A stretch of 27,580 nt of DNA. It comes from an uncultured Clostridia bacterium. GTDB lineage: Bacteria > Bacillota > Clostridia > Peptostreptococcales > Anaerovoracaceae. Position numbers and translations under genes: made by a program. The notes beneath the pieces are model-generated. The model was not told the origin of the DNA, made no database searches, and saw only the letters and a program-made list of their open reading frames with translations. The stretch covers positions 1 to 27,580 of the forward strand of contig CAKQUI010000017.1 in assembly GCA_934277495.1 (NCBI GenBank), written 5' to 3'. Numbering within the stretch: position 1 is the stretch's first letter; every line of letters starts with the position of its first letter. Shown here piece by piece: positions 7,820 through 15,340 of the stretch.

Positions 7820-8653
7820 CTACGCCTCTTTTGCGACCGGTTTAGCCGGTGCTTTTTTCTTTCTGAGGTTTATGATAGCGCCTGTAGGACACTCCTTGGC
7901 ACACAGACCGCAGTTCTTGCACTTGTCGTAGTCGACCTTTGCAAGATTGTTTTCGATAGTGATAGCATCGAACTTGCAAGTCTTTTCGCATTTTCTGCAT
8001 CCGATACATCCGACTGAGCATGCCTTTCTTGTAGCTGCTCCTTTGGCAACGGATCTGCAGGCAACGTATACCTTGCTCTTTTCGCCTACCATGTCGATGA
8101 TGTGGTTAGGACATGCTTTTGCACATGCTCCGCATCCTACGCAGGCTTCTTTGTCTACTACTGCAACGCCGTTGATGACTCTGATAGCATCGTAAGCACA
8201 TTCCACCACGCAGTCTCCAAGACCGAGACATCCATGAGGACATGCCCACTGACCTCCGAAGAAATTCTTTGCAGCCTTGCATGTATGGATCCTGTCGGCT
8301 TCCATGATCTGCTTTGTCACTGTATTGTTTCCTGCGCACATAACTGTTGCGACTTTAGCTTCGACATCTCCGGCTTCTACGCCCATGATGCTTGCGATCT
8401 CAGCTGCTACTGCTGCTCCGCCTACAGGACAGAGTGTAGTGCTGACGCTTGGATCTGCACCAAGTGCTGCTGCGTAGTCATCGCATCCTGCGTATCCGCA
8501 GGCACCGCAGTTTGCTCCCGGAAGAGCTTCTCTTACTGCTGCGACTCTTTCATCAACAGGCACATACATGAGCTTTGATGCTACTGTCAGGATGATACCT
8601 GCAACCAGACCTATAACTGCTACCATTATAGCAGGAAATATTATTGATTCCAT
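7820..8653 (-). CDS. rnfB: Rnf complex subunit RnfB (multi-cluster ferredoxin)
   Basis: Electron-entry subunit of the ferredoxin:NAD+ oxidoreductase. It has 277 residues: an N-terminal membrane anchor (about 4-28), then the RnfB-type [4Fe-4S] site CGACGYAGC (C49, C52, C57) with C75. Further Cys sets at 138-152, 171-181, 216-226 and 245-255 fit four more [4Fe-4S] clusters. A Lys/Pro/Ala-rich tail ends the protein, as is common in clostridial RnfB. It is the last gene of rnfCDGEAB, with GGAGGGAGG before the ATG and a strong terminator downstream. Confidence 0.95.
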   Translation of the reverse strand: MESIIFPAIMVAVIGLVAGIILTVASKLMYVPVDERVAAVREALPGANCGACGYAGCDDYAAALGADPSVSTTLCPVGGAAVAAEIASIMGVEAGDVEAKVATVMCAGNNTVTKQIMEADRIHTCKAAKNFFGGQWACPHGCLGLGDCVVECAYDAIRVINGVAVVDKEACVGCGACAKACPNHIIDMVGEKSKVYVACRSVAKGAATRKACSVGCIGCRKCEKTCKFDAITIENNLAKVDYDKCKNCGLCAKECPTGAIINLRKKKAPAKPVAKEA

Positions 8654-8668
8654 TTGTATCCTCCCTCC

Positions 8669-9262
8669 TTAACCGAATATACCATCTACCACACCTGAGA
8701 ATGCCATGAATGACATTGAAAGGATGGATGCTGTTACCAGCGTGATAGGAATACCTTTGAAACATTCAGGAATAGCGTCGTTTGATTCCAGTCTTTCTCT
8801 GAGTCCTGCAAAGAGAACCATTGCCAGAAGGAATCCGATACCAGCCGCAAGTGCGTAGAACAGTGATGTAACATAGTTGTTGCCATCGCTGATAGTGTTG
8901 ATAGTAACACCGAGGACTGCACAGTTAGTTGTGATCAGCGGCAGGAAAACTCCCAGTGCACTGTAAAGCGGCGGCATATACTTCTTCAGCGTCATCTCGA
9001 CCAGCTGTACCAGTGCTGCGATAACGAGGATGAATACTACTGTCTGAAGGTATCCTACACCCATTTTAAGAAGTATACAGTTATATATCGGCCATGTTGC
9101 AGCTGTTGCCAGTACCATTACGAATGTTACGGCAACACCCATGCCTACTGCCGAGTCAAGTTTCTTGGAAACGCCCAGGAACGGACAGATACCGAGGAAC
9201 TGTGACAATACATAGTTGTTTGTGAGGATAGCCCCCAGCATTACTGCTAATATACTTGTCAT
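8669..9262 (-). CDS. rnfA: Rnf complex subunit RnfA (membrane)
   Basis: Integral membrane subunit, 197 residues from the chosen ATG, with about six hydrophobic segments. It carries the family motifs NNYVLSQFLGICPFLGVS near the N-terminus and LPLITTNCAVLGV in the second half. These Cys residues match those that bind the membrane [2Fe-2S] cluster shared by RnfA and RnfE in solved Rnf/Nqr structures. The frame is open 9 codons further upstream, but the ATG at 9262 overlaps the rnfE stop as TAATG, has AAGGAGG upstream and gives the usual protein length. Confidence 0.94.
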   Translation of the reverse strand: MTSILAVMLGAILTNNYVLSQFLGICPFLGVSKKLDSAVGMGVAVTFVMVLATAATWPIYNCILLKMGVGYLQTVVFILVIAALVQLVEMTLKKYMPPLYSALGVFLPLITTNCAVLGVTINTISDGNNYVTSLFYALAAGIGFLLAMVLFAGLRERLESNDAIPECFKGIPITLVTASILSMSFMAFSGVVDGIFG

Positions 9263-9960
9263 TATTTTTCTTCCTCCTTCCCGTCGCATCCGGTACCGCA
9301 GCTGCCGCAGTTATCTGCCATAGCACAGCCTTCGCATCCGAATTCCTTCTTCTTGATAGCCTTGCCCTTTGTGAAGTAGTTGATAGCTGCTATCAGGATA
9401 GCGAAGATGAAGAATCCGCCTGGAGCCAGCATGAAGATACCAGCCGGAGTCAGTGCATCAGGTGTAACTGATACATTGAACAGTGTTCCTGCTCCCAGGA
9501 ATTCTCTGATGAGACCCATAACGCCGAGAGCCAGTGTGAATCCGATACCCATGCCAAGACCATCGAGAGCTGAGTCCAGAACGCCGTTCTTTGATGCGAA
9601 CATTTCTGCTCTTCCCAGGATGATACAGTTTACTACGATCAGAGGTATGAACAGACCCAGTGAAGCATCAAGTGCAGGCAGATAAGCCTTGAGCATGAGC
9701 TGCACGATCGTTACGAAACCTGCGATAACTACGATGTAGCAAGGTATTCTTACCTTTGAAGGTATAATATTTTTAAGTAATGATATTACTATATTCGAGC
9801 ATACCAGTACGGCAAGTGTGGAAACACCCATACCAAGTCCGTTCATTGCACTGGTAGTTGTTGCCAGTGTAGGACAGGTACCAAGTAAAAGCACCAGTAC
9901 AGGGTTTTCCTTGATTATGCCTTTAGTCAGAACGCTCAGTTTGCTGTTGTTCTCTCCCAT
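9262..9960 (-). CDS. rnfE: Rnf complex subunit RnfE (membrane) with Cys-rich C-terminal tail
   Basis: Integral membrane partner of RnfA, 232 residues, with the family motifs NPVLVLLLGTCPTLATTT and PLIVVNCIILGRAE. The Cys in each probably co-ligates the RnfA/RnfE [2Fe-2S] cluster. After the last membrane helix (about 178-193) comes a hydrophilic tail with five Cys (209, 212, 218, 221, 225: CEGCAMADNCGSCGTGC) and an acidic end. The bacterial core protein does not need this tail. It overlaps rnfG upstream and rnfA downstream by one base each (TAATG), so translation is coupled. Confidence 0.94.
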   Translation of the reverse strand: MGENNSKLSVLTKGIIKENPVLVLLLGTCPTLATTTSAMNGLGMGVSTLAVLVCSNIVISLLKNIIPSKVRIPCYIVVIAGFVTIVQLMLKAYLPALDASLGLFIPLIVVNCIILGRAEMFASKNGVLDSALDGLGMGIGFTLALGVMGLIREFLGAGTLFNVSVTPDALTPAGIFMLAPGGFFIFAILIAAINYFTKGKAIKKKEFGCEGCAMADNCGSCGTGCDGKEEEK

Positions 9961-10514
9961 TATTTAACACCTCCGCATTCCTTGTACTGAGCTAAAGCTT
10001 CTTTTACGGAGTTATAAACTGCATTCGATGTAATCGTAGCACCTGTTACAGCATCTACGTTGCTGTCATCCTTGATGCTTGCTTCAGGCGCTTCTGTAAC
10101 ACCCTGATACTGCTTCAGATACTCCGGATCAGCAGCCTTCGATCCCAGACCCGGTGTTTCCGAATGTTCTGTGACCTGAACTCCTGTGATAGTGCCTTTG
10201 GCATCGATACCGATCATAACTTTGACTGTACCGCCGAATCCCTTGTATCCGGCCGTCACTGCCATTCCGGCTTTGTTGTCTGCGATGTAGCAGTCCTCCA
10301 CGCCTTCGGCCAGTTTACCGTCATACTGTGTAAATCCGTCTCCGTCAGGAAGCACAGCCTGCCTTGCTTCATCTGCTGACTTCTGCTGGTTTTCTATTAT
10401 TTTCGGATTTGCAACGCTGTATGTGCCTGCCAGTGCAAGTGTCACGACGAGACATATGATGACCAGGATCATAGCCGGGAAGATGTTTTCTTTGAAATTA
10501 CTGTTATTGTTCAT
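9960..10514 (-). CDS. rnfG: Rnf complex subunit RnfG (covalent FMN)
   Basis: Membrane-anchored flavoprotein, 184 residues from the chosen start, with one N-terminal helix (about 11-33) and an extracytoplasmic FMN domain. The flavinylation motif DAVTGATITS (154-163) is present; by homology with NqrC, FMN is attached through a phosphoester to Thr160. The frame extends 17 codons upstream, but the ATG at 10514 lies one base after the rnfD stop, has GGAGGAG before it and gives the normal length. An ApbE-type flavin transferase would be needed and is not in the window. Confidence 0.94.
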   Translation of the reverse strand: MNNNSNFKENIFPAMILVIICLVVTLALAGTYSVANPKIIENQQKSADEARQAVLPDGDGFTQYDGKLAEGVEDCYIADNKAGMAVTAGYKGFGGTVKVMIGIDAKGTITGVQVTEHSETPGLGSKAADPEYLKQYQGVTEAPEASIKDDSNVDAVTGATITSNAVYNSVKEALAQYKECGGVK

Positions 10515-10515
10515 T

Positions 10516-11505
10516 TTACTCTCCTCCCTTCGCTTTCTTAGGTGCAGGATACATTCTGCTTTCACAGATCCTGTCGATGTATGGTGTCAGGATGTTCATG
10601 AGCAGTATAGCAAATGAAACGCCTTCAGGATATGATCCGAAGATCCTGATCAGCATAGTGAACAGACCGCATCCGATACCGAATATGATCTTTCCTGCCG
10701 GGAGTGTCGGTGATGTAACATAGTCTGTAGCACAGAAGAATGCACCCAGCATAACACCGCCTGCACAGATGTTGAATACAGCTCCGTCAAGTCCGCCCCA
10801 GATGAATCCGAGTACGAATACAGTTGCTATGAATGCTACCGGGATATGCGGTGTGATGACTTTTCTGATCATCAGGAAAATGCCTCCGATGATCAGTGCC
10901 AGTGCGCTGACTTCACCGATACATCCGCCTGTGTTTCCCAGGAAGAGATCCAGGTTCGAGAAACCTGCTTCTCTTACAGCATCAAGGGACATTCCTGCGT
11001 GTGACAGTACGCCCAGCGGAGTAGCTGATGTCACTGCATCCACGCCTGACATACCTCTTGCAGTCGGCCATGTAGTCATCTCTGTTGCAAATGCTATGAA
11101 CAGGAAGATCCTGGCTGTTACTGCAGGGTTTACGAGGTTCTGTCCGATACCGCCGTAAAGCTGCTTTACAACTACGATAGCTGCCAGACATCCCACAACA
11201 GCGATCCAGTAAGGAAGGCCTGCAGGGAGGTTGAATGCTATCAGAACACCTGTCAGTACGGCACTCATGTCGCCGATAGTCTGTGTTCTTTTGAGTATTT
11301 TGTTCATTAAGTATTCGAATACGACGCAGGCGATGACGCACACTGCTGTCAGAGTTATGACTCTGTATCCGAACTGGTAGATGCCTACTGCGAATGCAGG
11401 TATCAGTGCGATGAGCACTGTAGACATTATTTTCTGTGTATTTACAGGGCCCACCTGATGAGGCGCTGACGATACAGTTAAATTGCCGTGATATTTGTTA
11501 TCCAT
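10516..11505 (-). CDS. rnfD: Rnf complex subunit RnfD (membrane, covalent FMN)
   Basis: Polytopic membrane subunit, 329 residues, of the NqrB/RnfD family. It has the conserved GGIGQNLVNPAVTARIFL segment (118-135) and the flavinylation motif DAVTSATPL (156-164), with Thr162 the expected FMN attachment residue. The C-terminal half has the family's CATDYVTSP motif. The ATG overlaps the rnfC stop by one base (TAATG). This subunit probably forms much of the ion path. Whether H+ or Na+ is moved cannot be decided from the sequence alone. Confidence 0.95.
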   Translation of the reverse strand: MDNKYHGNLTVSSAPHQVGPVNTQKIMSTVLIALIPAFAVGIYQFGYRVITLTAVCVIACVVFEYLMNKILKRTQTIGDMSAVLTGVLIAFNLPAGLPYWIAVVGCLAAIVVVKQLYGGIGQNLVNPAVTARIFLFIAFATEMTTWPTARGMSGVDAVTSATPLGVLSHAGMSLDAVREAGFSNLDLFLGNTGGCIGEVSALALIIGGIFLMIRKVITPHIPVAFIATVFVLGFIWGGLDGAVFNICAGGVMLGAFFCATDYVTSPTLPAGKIIFGIGCGLFTMLIRIFGSYPEGVSFAILLMNILTPYIDRICESRMYPAPKKAKGGE

Positions 11506-12824
11506 TATTTATTCGCCGCCTCCTTCAGCATTCCCTTTGCCATTTTGTTCGTGAAGCTCAGAGGTCTTCTCGCTGGACAGACGTATGAACAGCTTCCGCA
11601 TTCCATACACTGCATTACCTTGAGAGTATCGAGCTTGTCTGTATTCTTAGCTTTGTAAGCTGCTGCGATGGACACAGGCAGCAGATCGAACGGACATGCT
11701 CTGTGGCACATACCGCACTTGATGCATCCTGTTTCTTCAGGTATGAGAGCCTGAGGTCCGTCGAACGCCAGTATGGCATTGTTGTTCTTGACTACAGGCA
11801 GTTCGTCAGAGAATACTGCACGTCCCATCATAGGTCCGCCCATGAGTATCTTCTTAGGTTCAGCCTTGTAGCCTCCGCACGCTGCGATGACGTCAGCGAT
11901 CCTTGTTCCTATAGGAACGATTATATTTTTCGGTTCAGCGACTGCATTGCCGTCAACAGTGAGTCTCTTTGTAGTAAGAGGTCTTCCTGTTTCCAGATAC
12001 TGTCCGATGAATGCGATAGTAGTCACGTTTGAAAGTATTATGCCAAGCTGAGCCGGGAGCATACCTGCATCGAGAGTCTTTCCTGTGACTTCGTACACCA
12101 TTACTCTCTCTGCACCCTGCGGATATCTTGCTCTCAGTACGTTGACCTCGATGACATCCGAGTGTCCCATATCAGCTATTGTCTTCCTCAGTGTTTCTAT
12201 GGCGTCAGGCTTGTTCTCCTCCACGCCTATATGTGCTTTTTTCAGATCCAGGTACTTCATGATAGCCATGATACCTTTTACGATGTAATCTGCATTTTCA
12301 AGCATGAGTCTGTGGTCTGATGTGATGAATGGTTCACATTCAGCTCCGTTGACTATAAGAGTGTCCACTTCGTTAAGATTCTTAGGGTTGAGCTTTATGT
12401 GTGTAGGGAACGATGCTCCTCCCAGACCTACAACGCCGCTGGCTCTTACTGCTGCAATGAAGCTTTTCAGATCATTCACGACAGGCGGCTTGACATCCTC
12501 GCTTACTTCCTGCTTGCCGTCTGTTTCTATTACGATCACCTGATCTTCACCACCCATTGCGGATCTGATAGATGAAATCTCTTTGACCGTTCCGGACACA
12601 CTTGAGTGAATCGGAGCGCTCACAAATGCATCTGTATCTCCAATGAGCTGACCCACCTTGACAGGGTCACCCTTTGCAACAAGAGGCTTACATGGAGCCC
12701 CTATGTGCTGTGACATTGAGATGCAGACAGTTTCGGGAATAGCCATCTTCTCAGTCGCACAGCCGGCAGTATGCTTTTCATGACTGACTTTGATGCTATT
12801 CAGGTGCTTTCCTTGCTGTCCCAT
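11505..12824 (-). CDS. rnfC: Rnf complex subunit RnfC (NADH-binding)
   Basis: Peripheral NAD(H)-dehydrogenase subunit with FMN and two [4Fe-4S] clusters, 439 residues. Visible landmarks are SQHIGAPCKP (38-47), the NuoF-like GLGGASFPTHIKL (133-145), NGAECEPFITSDHRLM (159-174), and two ferredoxin motifs at C367-C377 and C406-C416. The frame stays open 54 codons upstream, but that extension begins with TTG without a ribosome-binding site. The ATG at 12824 has AAGGAAGG upstream and fits the family length. It is the first gene of the rnf operon. Confidence 0.95.
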   Translation of the reverse strand: MGQQGKHLNSIKVSHEKHTAGCATEKMAIPETVCISMSQHIGAPCKPLVAKGDPVKVGQLIGDTDAFVSAPIHSSVSGTVKEISSIRSAMGGEDQVIVIETDGKQEVSEDVKPPVVNDLKSFIAAVRASGVVGLGGASFPTHIKLNPKNLNEVDTLIVNGAECEPFITSDHRLMLENADYIVKGIMAIMKYLDLKKAHIGVEENKPDAIETLRKTIADMGHSDVIEVNVLRARYPQGAERVMVYEVTGKTLDAGMLPAQLGIILSNVTTIAFIGQYLETGRPLTTKRLTVDGNAVAEPKNIIVPIGTRIADVIAACGGYKAEPKKILMGGPMMGRAVFSDELPVVKNNNAILAFDGPQALIPEETGCIKCGMCHRACPFDLLPVSIAAAYKAKNTDKLDTLKVMQCMECGSCSYVCPARRPLSFTNKMAKGMLKEAANK

Positions 12825-13000
12825 TTCAAAACCTTCCTTTCCTTCTCGATTATTAAGATCCCCTCCTGCAGGCTTTCTTGCCGTTTCGCAGGTCCGGACC
12901 CGGAATTCAGTGCATGCTGTATCTTTTATCAGAACGATTCCATTACTCCATTGAAAATATTTTTTCTCATTTCTGAAAAGACTCAATTCGCACGTTTTGG
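12825..13000 (-). other. Leader of the rnf operon
   Basis: About 170 bases lie between the P2 -10 and the rnfC ATG. It contains the perfect palindrome GGTCCGGACC near 12893 and a CCTGC/GCAGG pairing just downstream of it. I do not recognise a known riboswitch. The in-frame open stretch here is not translated in my reading (TTG start, no ribosome-binding site). Confidence 0.45.
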
Positions 13001-13009
13001 ATTATATCA
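13001..13009 (-). promoter_or_regulatory. rnf promoter P2 (extended -10)
   Basis: On the minus strand TGATATAAT is a full extended -10 with a consensus TATAAT (13006-13001). No good -35 is visible, as the upstream spacer is a T-rich run, but an extended -10 can do without one. Confidence 0.6.
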
Positions 13010-13046
13010 CAAAAAAAACAAAAAAGCTACAAAATCCGCCTTTCGG

Positions 13047-13071
13047 AAAAAAATTTCCGACTATGTCGGAA
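13047..13071 (-). terminator. Attenuator-like terminator in the rnf leader
   Basis: On the minus strand TTCCGAC-ATA-GTCGGAA is followed by A and seven T, a compact intrinsic terminator between promoters P1 and P2. The second arm can instead pair with the following TTTCCGA (7 bp around a T4 loop), so the two hairpins exclude each other. Confidence 0.5.
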
Positions 13072-13120
13072 TTAATTTTCCAACGCCTCTGGACAGAGCG
13101 AAAACCGTTACTTTGCAACG

Positions 13121-13149
13121 TTTTTACAATCCTGTTAATTTTCTGTCAA
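13121..13149 (-). promoter_or_regulatory. rnf promoter P1 (sigma-70 type)
   Basis: A consensus -35 TTGACA (13149-13144) and a -10 TAAAAA (13126-13121) are separated by 17 bases on the minus strand. Transcripts from it would pass through the hairpin at 13047-13071 before reaching rnfC. Confidence 0.55.
13132..13149. promoter_or_regulatory. Rex-like operator candidate over the rnf P1 -35
   Basis: On the minus strand TTGACAGAAAATTAACAG matches 10 of 14 specified bases of TTGTTAAnnnnTTAACAA; the second half-site TTAACAG is nearly perfect. It covers the -35 and part of the spacer of P1, where a bound repressor would block RNA polymerase. Confidence 0.3.
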
Positions 13150-13173
13150 TTACTCTTTTTATCGTTTTGCAGG

Positions 13174-13209
13174 AAAAAAACGGTACCGCAAATTTGTTAG
13201 TACCGTTTT
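13174..13209 (-). terminator. Rho-independent terminator of the 13-19 kb operon
   Basis: A 10-bp stem (AAAACGGTAC 13177-13186 with GTACCGTTTT 13200-13209), a 13-base loop and seven T on the minus strand. It lies about 45 bases beyond the stop of the last operon gene and separates it from rnf. Confidence 0.88.
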
Positions 13210-13252
13210 AAAAAAACTACATATTATATAGCACAAAAACACATTCGTGATA

Positions 13253-14515
13253 TCATGTCGTTATAACAACATATCCGCCTTTCGGGATACTTTCCCAGGG
13301 GTCGTCCACCCTCTGTCCTCTGATATTGTTATACAGTGCACGTATCACTCCGCTGTGTGTCACTATCACGATATCAGCGGAATCGTCTGAAAGAAGAACC
13401 TCTCTCATGGTCTTTACCGCCCTGTACTGCATGTCGTAAAAATTCTCCGATCTGTTACCGGTCTTGAAAACGAACATATCCCTTCCCCTGCGGCTGTACT
13501 CCTCAGGGAATTTTTCTTTTATCTCCTGTACAGGTCTGCCGTCCCAGGCTCCCAGGTTTATCTCCCTCAGTCCTTTCGCAGGACGCAGTCCGCTGACGCC
13601 TTCATCCTGCACACGCTGTTTTTCAGCTTTATCGTGCACCAGGTATCCTGCCACTATCTTTGCAGAATCCACTGCTCTTGACAGATCGCTGCAGTATATC
13701 GCCGAAGGTCTCAGGTCCATACTGCGAAGCTCCTGCGAAGTCTTTTCGATCTGCTCTCTGCCCTTGTCACTGAGGGGCACATCATACTGACCAATGAACA
13801 TCTTTTCATCGTGCTGCTTCGTCTCGCCGTGTCTCACCAGTACGATACGTCTTCCTGCCGCCAGCTTTTCCAGGCTTTCCCGGACGCATCCCGCTGCAAG
13901 GAAATCCTCGATCTCTCTGTATCCTTCCGGAGTGTCCATATCCAGAAGACACCCTTCATCGCTGACAGGTATACGCTGCATCCTGTCCCAGTGACGGTCT
14001 GTTACGGCTTTCAGACCTCCCGGTCCGTCGTAGCCGGTTATCTCATTTATGAAACAGCCCGGCACATACAGCGGATGGCCTTTCTTTCCTTCGAAAACCG
14101 GGACTGCAAAATCCCGGCATATCCCGTCACGGTCTCTTTCAGGTCCGCTGCAAAGGGTTTCTATCACAGCAGAAGATATCAGCGGGCAGTCCACCGGCAT
14201 CAGCAGACATCCGTCTCCTGCACCCCGGACCGCATCCACTTTCCTGAGTCCTGTCTTTATCGATGTGAACATGCCATCGTCAAAATCAGGATTATATGCC
14301 TCCACTACTTCTGTATCGCTGTCGTTCAGCTGATCTATCACCGGCTGCAGCAGCTCCCTGCGGCTGCCTGTCACTACAGCTATATGCTTTATACCTGCAG
14401 CTTTGATGCTGCAGACAAGTCTTTCCAGCGCCGGCACTCCTCCTACAGGAAGCAGCGGTTTGAACTTTCCCATACGGGAGGAATATCCGGCAGCCAGCAC
14501 TACTGCACTAATCAA
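13253..14515 (-). CDS. MobA-like NTP transferase fused to a histidine phosphatase (DVU_1551-type)
   Basis: Two-domain cytoplasmic protein, 420 residues. Residues 1-205 are a MobA/MocA-type nucleotidyltransferase: LAAGYSSRMGKFKPLL (7-22), LMPVDCPLIS (105-114), GHPLYVP (146-152) and LLDMDTPEGY (190-199). Residues 222-420 are a phosphoglycerate-mutase-like histidine phosphatase with RHG (228-230, catalytic His229), CSDLSRA (275-281), acidic Glu318 and His387 in THSG. The first domain probably transfers a nucleotide to a molybdopterin-type cofactor; the second could hydrolyse a phosphorylated intermediate (inference). Translation starts at TTG with GAGG 7 bases upstream, overlapping the xdhC stop by 8 bases. 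It is the last gene of the operon. The family name is from memory of the Desulfovibrio vulgaris set. Confidence 0.85.
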   Translation of the reverse strand: MISAVVLAAGYSSRMGKFKPLLPVGGVPALERLVCSIKAAGIKHIAVVTGSRRELLQPVIDQLNDSDTEVVEAYNPDFDDGMFTSIKTGLRKVDAVRGAGDGCLLMPVDCPLISSAVIETLCSGPERDRDGICRDFAVPVFEGKKGHPLYVPGCFINEITGYDGPGGLKAVTDRHWDRMQRIPVSDEGCLLDMDTPEGYREIEDFLAAGCVRESLEKLAAGRRIVLVRHGETKQHDEKMFIGQYDVPLSDKGREQIEKTSQELRSMDLRPSAIYCSDLSRAVDSAKIVAGYLVHDKAEKQRVQDEGVSGLRPAKGLREINLGAWDGRPVQEIKEKFPEEYSRRGRDMFVFKTGNRSENFYDMQYRAVKTMREVLLSDDSADIVIVTHSGVIRALYNNIRGQRVDDPWESIPKGGYVVITT

Positions 14516-15329
14516 GTTTAGACCTCACATCTATTATCTCTGCCACGATGCTTATGGCGATCTCCTCCGGAGTCTCTGAGCCTATCTCAAGGCCTATAGG
14601 GGCATGGACTGTAGCCAGCTGTTCATCAGTAACGCCTTCGCCTTTGAGAGTCTCGTAAAGCTTATTGTTCTTGCGCCTGCTGCCTATCATGCCAAGATAT
14701 GCATATGGCTGCTTCAGCGCTCCCCTCAGTACCTGAAGATCGCCTCTGTGTCCTCTTGTGACGATGATGATGTAGCTGTTCTCATCAAGCTCCAGTTCAT
14801 CGAAAGCGTTGTCGAAACTGTCGCATACGACGGTTCGCTCCGCATCAGGGTATCTTTCCGGATTGGAATATTCCTCACGGTCGTCTATGATGACCGTCTT
14901 GAAATCCACATGCCTCAGCACAGGCTCAAGGGCATACGCCACATGACCTCCGCCGAATATATACGCCGTGTCCATCAGTTTGAACTCTTTGATGAAATCT
15001 CCGGGATCTGCAGCGTCGATATAGTCTATCTGCACTGTAGCGTCTCCGCCGCATCCCATGTCCAGAGCGTTTTTCTTCTCATCGTTCAGCACGAAATCAT
15101 ATATATGTGTCTTTTCTTTAGTTTCAAGAGTCTTCCTGCAAAGCTTTTCTGTTTCTGCTTCAAGAAGGCCTCCGCCTACAGTTCCTATCGTCCTGCCGTC
15201 TTTTCTCATCAGCAGCACGGCGCCTTTCTTTCTCGGCGTGGAACCGCTTGTCTCCACTACCTTCGCAATGACGAAATCCTCGCCCTTTTCTATCAGATCT
15301 CTCGCATGATATGATACTTTTTCAGCCAT
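14508..15329 (-). CDS. XdhC family molybdoenzyme maturation factor
   Basis: 273 residues with both XdhC parts. The N-terminal XdhC/CoxI domain shows GSTPRKKGAVLL (29-40), GTVGGGLLEAE (49-59) and DMGCGGDATVQI (90-101, with Cys93). The C-terminal Rossmann domain shows IFGGGHVAYAL (124-134), VTRGHRGD (190-197) and GMIGSRRKNNKL (213-224). XdhC proteins bind the molybdenum cofactor and help its sulfuration and insertion into xanthine dehydrogenase-type hydroxylases and aldehyde oxidoreductases (known for the family). AAGGAGG precedes the ATG. The gene lies 11 bases after the ligase gene and overlaps the next one, so all are co-transcribed. No target hydroxylase is in the window. Confidence 0.9.
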   Translation of the reverse strand: MAEKVSYHARDLIEKGEDFVIAKVVETSGSTPRKKGAVLLMRKDGRTIGTVGGGLLEAETEKLCRKTLETKEKTHIYDFVLNDEKKNALDMGCGGDATVQIDYIDAADPGDFIKEFKLMDTAYIFGGGHVAYALEPVLRHVDFKTVIIDDREEYSNPERYPDAERTVVCDSFDNAFDELELDENSYIIIVTRGHRGDLQVLRGALKQPYAYLGMIGSRRKNNKLYETLKGEGVTDEQLATVHAPIGLEIGSETPEEIAISIVAEIIDVRSKLD

Positions 15330-15340
15330 GATGTCCTCCT

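Noticed and set aside
7505..8017. Plus-strand open frames with motifs such as MCAAGRTTKKH
   Set aside because: They are translations of the antisense of the group II intron fragment and of rnfB; no start signal.
12825..12986. 54-residue N-terminal extension of RnfC
   Set aside because: Begins with TTG without a ribosome-binding site, lies in the leader, and gives a protein longer than the family norm; the ATG at 12824 has AAGGAAGG.
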